Assembly: GCA_015062605.1 (NCBI GenBank)
Contig: SUUI01000011.1
Span: forward strand, 1-50,575
Direction of reading: 5' to 3'
Origin: Eggerthellaceae bacterium
GTDB lineage: Bacteria > Actinomycetota > Coriobacteriia > Coriobacteriales > Eggerthellaceae
DNA: 50,575 nt
Shown here: piece after piece, positions 45,410-50,575 of the stretch
How the letters are laid out: each line of letters opens with the position of its first letter
Position numbering within the stretch: position 1 is the stretch's first letter
Notes under the pieces: model-generated
What the model saw: the letters and a program-made list of their open reading frames with translations, nothing else
Told to the model about the DNA's origin: nothing
Databases searched by the model: none
Made by a program: the position numbers and the translations under genes

Positions 45410-45976
45410 TGAAGGACTTGTGAAAAAACGCGAAAACGATGGGAAGAAGCGCTCAAAAGGTGTCGTTTTGGTCCTAGACGAACAGGAATCGTGCGACTAA
45501 GGGTCCGAATGTCGTCGAATGTTCTAGAAGATGGAAGTATGCCCCTATTGCTAAACGTTCATCAAATGGAAGACTTTCCCGCAAAATCGTCGTTCTATCG
45601 AGCATGGCTTTCTAACATATTGTGCTTATAGGGACCGTGCGATCATTCGAGTCCGCTTCGTTGTTCTAGCGCGAGTCAGCACATGAGGAACGGCTACGGC
45701 CTGTGGGGGGTCAATTAATTATGAACGCACGCCCGGCTGTTCACGCATTAAGTTTATGCAGAAAGGTGTATTCGCACGTCAATATTCCATTTTGCAACAG
45801 CCGATAAACAATCAAGCAAATATCGATACGACATGAAGGAAGGCACAATTATCGAAAGGAAAAGCCATTTTTTTGCGTTACAATATTAGATTGGATTAAT
45901 AGGTGTCTGTTAAGGCTGATAAGCACAAGGCGACCACCGCTTAAAGGCATGTTAAGAGAGTAGAAAGAATGCGGGA
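45410..45976. other. Long leader region of the surface-adhesin gene
   Basis: 567 bp without a credible gene. It holds a G6 tract (45705-45710), a T7 tract near 45868-45874, and TGTTCTAG repeated near 45518 and 45661. No good promoter hexamer pair was found; AGAAAGAATGCGGGA is a weak ribosome site for the adhesin. The length and repeats fit an elaborate regulatory region, but nothing specific is recognised. Confidence 0.4.
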
Positions 45977-48900
45977 ATGAACAAGCAAATCGAGACAAAT
46001 ACCTGTCAAGACAAGCAAAAGCTGGCTGCCAAGAGCAACCGTCATCAAAAACGTAACCGCTTTGCAGCACTCTTGGGCTGCATGGTCGTTTTGGCGACTG
46101 CGATTGCGTTAATGGTGCCGAGCATCGGCATCACGGAAGAAGCTGGCGATGTGCCGCGTGTCGTGATGGACAAACAGCTCGTCACAGCCGATGAAGCTGT
46201 TTCTGCTGAGGCAGATTCCGTCGAAGGAGCATCCGAGGAACCCGCATACGAGGAAGCTTTTGAGTCGAAGGGCGAGACGGAGCTGACAGCAGAGACGGCT
46301 TTGCCCGGCGGCGCTGGCGCGTATGAAGTAAAAGTCGCATATGGACCAGATGCGAACATTCCCGATGGCGCAACGCTTGATATCAAGGCAATTGATGAGA
46401 GCAGCACGGAATACGAAGCAGCAAAAGAAGAAATCATAAGCGCCAAGAAAGCGGAAGACAAGAACTTCATCGAGTCTGCTTTCAGGATGGTGGCGCTGGA
46501 TATTACGATTCTCGATGCCGACGGTAATGCAGTTGAGCCCGCAGAGGGGGCGAAGGTCAACGTGTCCATCACGATGAACGCCCTTCCCGAAGGTGCCAGC
46601 GAAGAAGCTGCGAGCAACTCCATGGAAGTTCAGCATCTGAACAAGAGCAATGGAGACACGGTTGTCGAGACTGTCGCGGGTGTGGCTGACGTTGACGTCG
46701 CCGAGGGAAGCGTGAGCGCGGAGTTTGCCGTCGATAGCTTCTCTGTCTTTGCTCTGACATGGACAGACGGCTCTGCAACGATTCACTATGGTGTAATCGA
46801 AAACGGGGCTTTCAAGGAATTCGCAGAAGACAAGGTCGCTCTTCTTGATACCACTGCAAGCAGTGTAAGCCTCGACAACAATTTTGACGGCAATACATAT
46901 ATCGCAGCGTACTATTCCGAGACAGAAGGCTACGACAACGACTCGATTAAGATCGAGCAGAACCTTCAAAAGCTAGAAGGGAACGCCGGTTGGGAAATGA
47001 CCCAACACATCATTGATGCCCAAGAGCAAGAAACCATTCAAAAAGCCACAGTTGCTCCCGGCAGTCACATCTATGCGATATATGGCGAAAATGGCGGACC
47101 GGTTGATCCTTCTGGCGAGGATGACCCGGATATCCCGTCCCCGATAACGACCAAGAATGTTTCTAGCAACAACGACGGCACATACACGATCCAGCTTGAT
47201 GTCGAACCTACGACGATATCTGAGGAAAGCTCCAAAACCGCCAATGTCTTGATCATTCTTGATCGCACAACCAGCATGAACACCACCATGAGCGGTGGTT
47301 CAACGAGATGGACTGCTGCGAAGACGGCGATCAACACGCTCGTTGATACTATTACAACAGGCAAAAACGCTGGAAACGCGGGAAAAATCGACTGGTGCCT
47401 GGTTGGCTTCGGCGGTTATTACAACAACTACAACGATAAAGAAACGCTTGTGGACTGGACGAAGAGCGAGACCGAATTCAAGAGTGAAGTCAACGATCTC
47501 GACACGGTTTCAAGTTCGAGGCATGGAACCAACTGGGAAGGCGGTATGGACCAAGGTCAGGACGCGCTAAGGAGCGTTCCGGATACTGACCCCACATACG
47601 TCATCTTCATAACTGACGGCAATCCGAACTGCACCGATACAACGCAATTCACCGGCATGACTGGCATGAACAGCGATCTCGCCGCATATGAGGCAGCCGA
47701 TGAAGCAAGAGCGATTGCGAGCACCAATAGCCTGTATGGCGTTTTCTGCGGAGCTAGTACAACATCAGAAGAGTTCAGGCGTCTTGACAATATCATTACC
47801 GGCATAGTTGACGGTCAAAGCCAAGGTGGCGTAAAGACGATAGCGGCTACGGACGAAGACACGCTTAAAACCGAATTCGCAACGATCGCGCAGACGATCG
47901 TAGATAACCTTGGCGCAAGTAACGTTTCGGTTGACGACGGCGTCACGCAACTATCCTCGGTAAGCTCTCAGTTTGCAGGAAAGCCCGGCGGCTACAAGTA
48001 CTACATCTCATACAAGCTTACGCGCAATGGCGATTCTGGCACATATAAAGATTCCGAAGGAACAGAGCATACGGTTTCTCTGTCCGACGAGAACGTCTGG
48101 ACAAAGGAAGACAGTGGGGAAACCGTTTATTACTACAAGACCACATGGGAGGACGCTCCTGGCGCAACATATAGCGATGACAACGGAGTAACGTGGGATC
48201 TTAGCAATAAGGGAACTCTTCCCGGAGGCGTTGTGCTAACGGTAACGTTCGAAGTGTGGCCAAGCCAAGAAGCATATGACCTTATTGCAAATCTGAACAA
48301 CGAAGCCGTTGACTATGACGATCTGGAGGACGATGTTAAGGACCAGGTTTATGAATCTGGTGGGAAATACTATCTGAAGACGAACACCCATCTGAAGACC
48401 ACCTACTCCTTCAAGGGAACAACTTATACCGACCCGGTTGAGTATGAAGAGTCTCAGATGGTTTTGGACGAAACGCAAATGAACGTTAAGAAGGAGTTTG
48501 CGCATGGCATCAACGCTGAGGCTCCGTATGTAAACATTGCGTTCTATCTGATGGTTGATGGTAAATACTATCAGGCAGATGGCACTCTTTCAGAAACGTT
48601 GGATAAAGACAAGGTTTACAAGATCGAGGTAAATGAAGACAATCACTGGACAGACAGCGTGTATATTGCACCGGGCGTCATGAAAGACGGCGACATCCTT
48701 GAAACCGGACATCAATACACTTTGGCCGAAGAGGTTCTCGAGGGTGAGGAATACGAATACGAGTTCACTCCTCAGATAGTACGTCCAATGGAGATCAACG
48801 GTACGCTTGCCTACCTGACGCTTGTCGATAAGTACAATCCGGCTCCTGACGGCGCAACCGTGTATTACATCGACGACGAGAACGCAACATACAGAGAAGC

Positions 48901-50575
48901 AACGGACGACGATACGGAAAACGTGTATTACGTTGCTTCCGGTGAAAGCGACGGTACGCTGGTCGGCACCAACCGTAAGACCGCCGAGCTCGATATCACT
49001 AAGCTGATCGTGGACAATACCGGCAATTTCACTAAAGAGCAGCTAGATGCTGAGACCTTTACGTATCGCGTGACATTAACCGTGCCTGCCGATGGCGACA
49101 TCTCGGGCATTACCGCCTACGAATACGTAGCTCGTTGGGACGATACTCCAGCGGGTAACCGCTACACCATTTTCGGTTATCAGAGCACTGACCCTGAAGA
49201 TAACCGTGCTATCGCCTCCGACGTTGAACGTTTCTCTGGCAAGATTTACGGTGGCTATACCGTGACTACGTCTACGACCAATCGTCAGATGACCGATATG
49301 TTCGTAGACAATCCAGATGGCACCAAAACGGCTACTATCGACATAACGTTGAAGCGCAATGAAATCATCCGCTTCACCAACCTGCCTGCGGATACGGCAT
49401 ACACTATCGTCGAGATGTACAACAACTATCGCCAAGCGGATCCATCCAGAGACGCAGATGCGGGCGGCAGCACGATGGAGGCAAACATTGCCGACATGGG
49501 ATATTCGACAACCGTTGCAACGAAGAGCCACAACCCGGTAGAAGATTCGGATAGAGAAGGCTCTGTAGAGGGAACGATAGTCAAAGGAACGGTTGATTAT
49601 CTGGACGTTCGTTACTACAACCAGTTCACCAACACGTTAAATGACGCAATCGATGTTGAACTGACAGGGACCAAGAAGCACGAAGGATACAATTGGACTG
49701 CTAGCGGAGCCCAGGAACGGTACTTCTTCAATCTCAGTGGCGAGGATGACTCTACCCCGATGCCTGTTGTTGGCGCCAACGGGAGAACTCGTTTCTATCT
49801 GCAAGCAACCGCCGACGAAGTTGGAACCGATGCTCTTAAGACGTATTCCTTCGGAAAGATTCGTTTCACCGAAGCGGGCACCTATACCTACACCATTGAA
49901 GAGGACAATGCAGGCACAGTTCAGGTGGTAAATGGCATTCCTGTGGTATTCGGCGCAGCTGAGACCGTAACCATCAAAGTGGTCGATAACGGCGGAAAGC
50001 TATCCGTTGAAAGCGTGACCAACGAAAGCGGCAACACCACGTGGGATGAAGACAAGCTGGTTGCCAACACGACCATCACCAACACTTACGAGGAGACCGA
50101 GGCCACCGTCAAGAAGGTCTGGGACGACGCTGAAGACCAGGACGGCAAGCGCCCCGAGTCCCTGACCGTGACCCTCAACGACGAGGACGAGACCGCGGTC
50201 ACCCTCGATGAGTCCAACCAATGGACCGCCACGGTCACGGGCCTGGACAAGTACGCTGACGGCGTCGAGATCGAGTACAGCTGGACCGAGGGCGACATGC
50301 CCGAGGGCTACAGCCTGACCGACACCTCCAAGGACGGCACCGTCACCACGCTGACCAACAGCTACACGCCCGAGGAGACCGAGGCCACCGTCAAGAAGGT
50401 CTGGGACGACGCTGAAGACCAGGACGGCAAGCGCCCCGAGTCCCTGACCGTGACCCTCAACGACGAGGACGAGACCGCGGTCACCCTCGATGAGTCCAAC
50501 CAATGGACCGCCACGGTCACGGGCCTGGACAAGTACGCTGACGGCGTCGAGATCGAGTACAGCTGGACCGAGGGC
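45977..50575 (+). CDS. Giant VWA and Cna_B surface adhesin (start only; truncated by window)
   Basis: 1533 codons visible, still open at the right edge. A basic N-terminus and hydrophobic helix (about 29-48, LLGCMVVLATAIALMV) form a signal peptide. An acidic region and a beta-rich domain lead to a von Willebrand A domain with MIDAS residues Asp429, Thr431, Ser433 (LDRTTSM), Thr518 (GTNWEGG) and Asp547 (ITDGNPN), replacing the usual DxSxS serine by Thr. Prealbumin-like Cna_B domains follow; in these, Lys-Asn isopeptide bonds stabilise the stalk. The last two are in tandem (from residues 1372 and 1466). This is the layout of Gram-positive pilus-tip or LPxTG adhesins that bind host or neighbouring cells. 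Its sorting signal would lie beyond the window. Confidence 0.9.
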   Translation, partial: MNKQIETNTCQDKQKLAAKSNRHQKRNRFAALLGCMVVLATAIALMVPSIGITEEAGDVPRVVMDKQLVTADEAVSAEADSVEGASEEPAYEEAFESKGETELTAETALPGGAGAYEVKVAYGPDANIPDGATLDIKAIDESSTEYEAAKEEIISAKKAEDKNFIESAFRMVALDITILDADGNAVEPAEGAKVNVSITMNALPEGASEEAASNSMEVQHLNKSNGDTVVETVAGVADVDVAEGSVSAEFAVDSFSVFALTWTDGSATIHYGVIENGAFKEFAEDKVALLDTTASSVSLDNNFDGNTYIAAYYSETEGYDNDSIKIEQNLQKLEGNAGWEMTQHIIDAQEQETIQKATVAPGSHIYAIYGENGGPVDPSGEDDPDIPSPITTKNVSSNNDGTYTIQLDVEPTTISEESSKTANVLIILDRTTSMNTTMSGGSTRWTAAKTAINTLVDTITTGKNAGNAGKIDWCLVGFGGYYNNYNDKETLVDWTKSETEFKSEVNDLDTVSSSRHGTNWEGGMDQGQDALRSVPDTDPTYVIFITDGNPNCTDTTQFTGMTGMNSDLAAYEAADEARAIASTNSLYGVFCGASTTSEEFRRLDNIITGIVDGQSQGGVKTIAATDEDTLKTEFATIAQTIVDNLGASNVSVDDGVTQLSSVSSQFAGKPGGYKYYISYKLTRNGDSGTYKDSEGTEHTVSLSDENVWTKEDSGETVYYYKTTWEDAPGATYSDDNGVTWDLSNKGTLPGGVVLTVTFEVWPSQEAYDLIANLNNEAVDYDDLEDDVKDQVYESGGKYYLKTNTHLKTTYSFKGTTYTDPVEYEESQMVLDETQMNVKKEFAHGINAEAPYVNIAFYLMVDGKYYQADGTLSETLDKDKVYKIEVNEDNHWTDSVYIAPGVMKDGDILETGHQYTLAEEVLEGEEYEYEFTPQIVRPMEINGTLAYLTLVDKYNPAPDGATVYYIDDENATYREATDDDTENVYYVASGESDGTLVGTNRKTAELDITKLIVDNTGNFTKEQLDAETFTYRVTLTVPADGDISGITAYEYVARWDDTPAGNRYTIFGYQSTDPEDNRAIASDVERFSGKIYGGYTVTTSTTNRQMTDMFVDNPDGTKTATIDITLKRNEIIRFTNLPADTAYTIVEMYNNYRQADPSRDADAGGSTMEANIADMGYSTTVATKSHNPVEDSDREGSVEGTIVKGTVDYLDVRYYNQFTNTLNDAIDVELTGTKKHEGYNWTASGAQERYFFNLSGEDDSTPMPVVGANGRTRFYLQATADEVGTDALKTYSFGKIRFTEAGTYTYTIEEDNAGTVQVVNGIPVVFGAAETVTIKVVDNGGKLSVESVTNESGNTTWDEDKLVANTTITNTYEETEATVKKVWDDAEDQDGKRPESLTVTLNDEDETAVTLDESNQWTATVTGLDKYADGVEIEYSWTEGDMPEGYSLTDTSKDGTVTTLTNSYTPEETEATVKKVWDDAEDQDGKRPESLTVTLNDEDETAVTLDESNQWTATVTGLDKYADGVEIEYSWTEG
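50090..50575 (+). repeat. Tandem Cna_B repeats, 282-bp period, identical at DNA level
   Basis: The unit starting at 50090 recurs at 50372 (94 codons). Over the 204 bp visible of the second copy (50372-50575) I see no differences from 50090-50293. Codons in the repeats are GC-ending, unlike the AT-richer coding DNA before 50080. Confidence 0.95.

Noticed and set aside
45721-45807. 28-codon open frame in the adhesin leader
   Set aside because: No ribosome site before the ATG and no recognisable sequence.
46109-46969. 286-codon minus-strand open frame
   Set aside because: Antisense to the adhesin, no start signal, and low-complexity composition.
50090-50575. Regular repeat that could suggest a CRISPR array
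   Set aside because: The units are 282 bp, contiguous and coding; no short repeats with unique spacers.

Overview
The window is bacterial and shows the replication-origin neighbourhood of a Coriobacteriia-type actinobacterium. It is most likely a gut anaerobe of the Eggerthellaceae kind, but this is inference from gene content. Supporting signs are the order dnaA-dnaN-recF-dciA-gyrB-gyrA on one side of an AT-rich gap and rpmH-rnpA-yidD-yidC-jag-rsmG-parA-parB on the other, an NRAMP-related magnesium transporter of the kind described from Eggerthella lenta, and several Fe-S and corrinoid-type anaerobe genes. Genes left of about 19 kb run mostly on the minus strand and those to the right mostly on the plus strand, as expected for forks leaving an origin at about 18.85-19.8 kb.

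Region by region: (1) 1-964 looks like the tail of an integrated element. It ends in a 45-nt fragment of the 3' half of tRNA-Thr(CGT), an attachment-site scar, preceded by three GGGGATATT repeats. (2) 1.0-8.6 kb, minus strand: an Fe-S aldo/keto reductase, a UroD-like (MtaA/MtbA-type) methyltransferase behind a 21-bp palindrome, a riboflavin ECF transporter under an FMN riboswitch in which the RibU-like S component is fused to the ATPase, and a PanF/YhdT symporter pair. (3) 8.6-18.8 kb, minus strand: gyrA, gyrB, dciA, recF, dnaN, dnaA, and a GHKL-ATPase/winged-helix protein of unknown role next to dnaA. (4) 18.85-19.8 kb: the probable oriC with TTTTCCAC-type DnaA boxes. (5) 19.8-25.1 kb, plus strand: rpmH through parB, with two parS sites before parA and a third built into the last codons of rlmN.

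(6) 25.1-35.6 kb: rlmN (minus), ddl, a small membrane protein, a DnaQ-DinG exonuclease/helicase, a 449-residue membrane protein, and a 1090-residue membrane protein that appears to be a catalytically dead M28 peptidase split by a roughly 700-residue acidic insertion. (7) 35.7-43.1 kb: a zinc-ribbon protein, rsmJ, tRNA-Arg(ACG), a two-gene magnesium module (PRC/MgtE_N/CBS protein plus NRMT transporter), and a FecCD-type ABC importer. (8) 43.1-45.4 kb: a promoter without an ORF (candidate small RNA) and a NhaC-family transporter under a lysine riboswitch. (9) 45.98 kb to the end: the start of a giant VWA/Cna_B surface adhesin whose last visible repeats are identical at the nucleotide level.

Together this is a core replication, segregation and ribosome-maturation locus, with riboswitch-controlled nutrient uptake (riboflavin, lysine), predicted magnesium and pantothenate transport, and surface adhesion at its edges.
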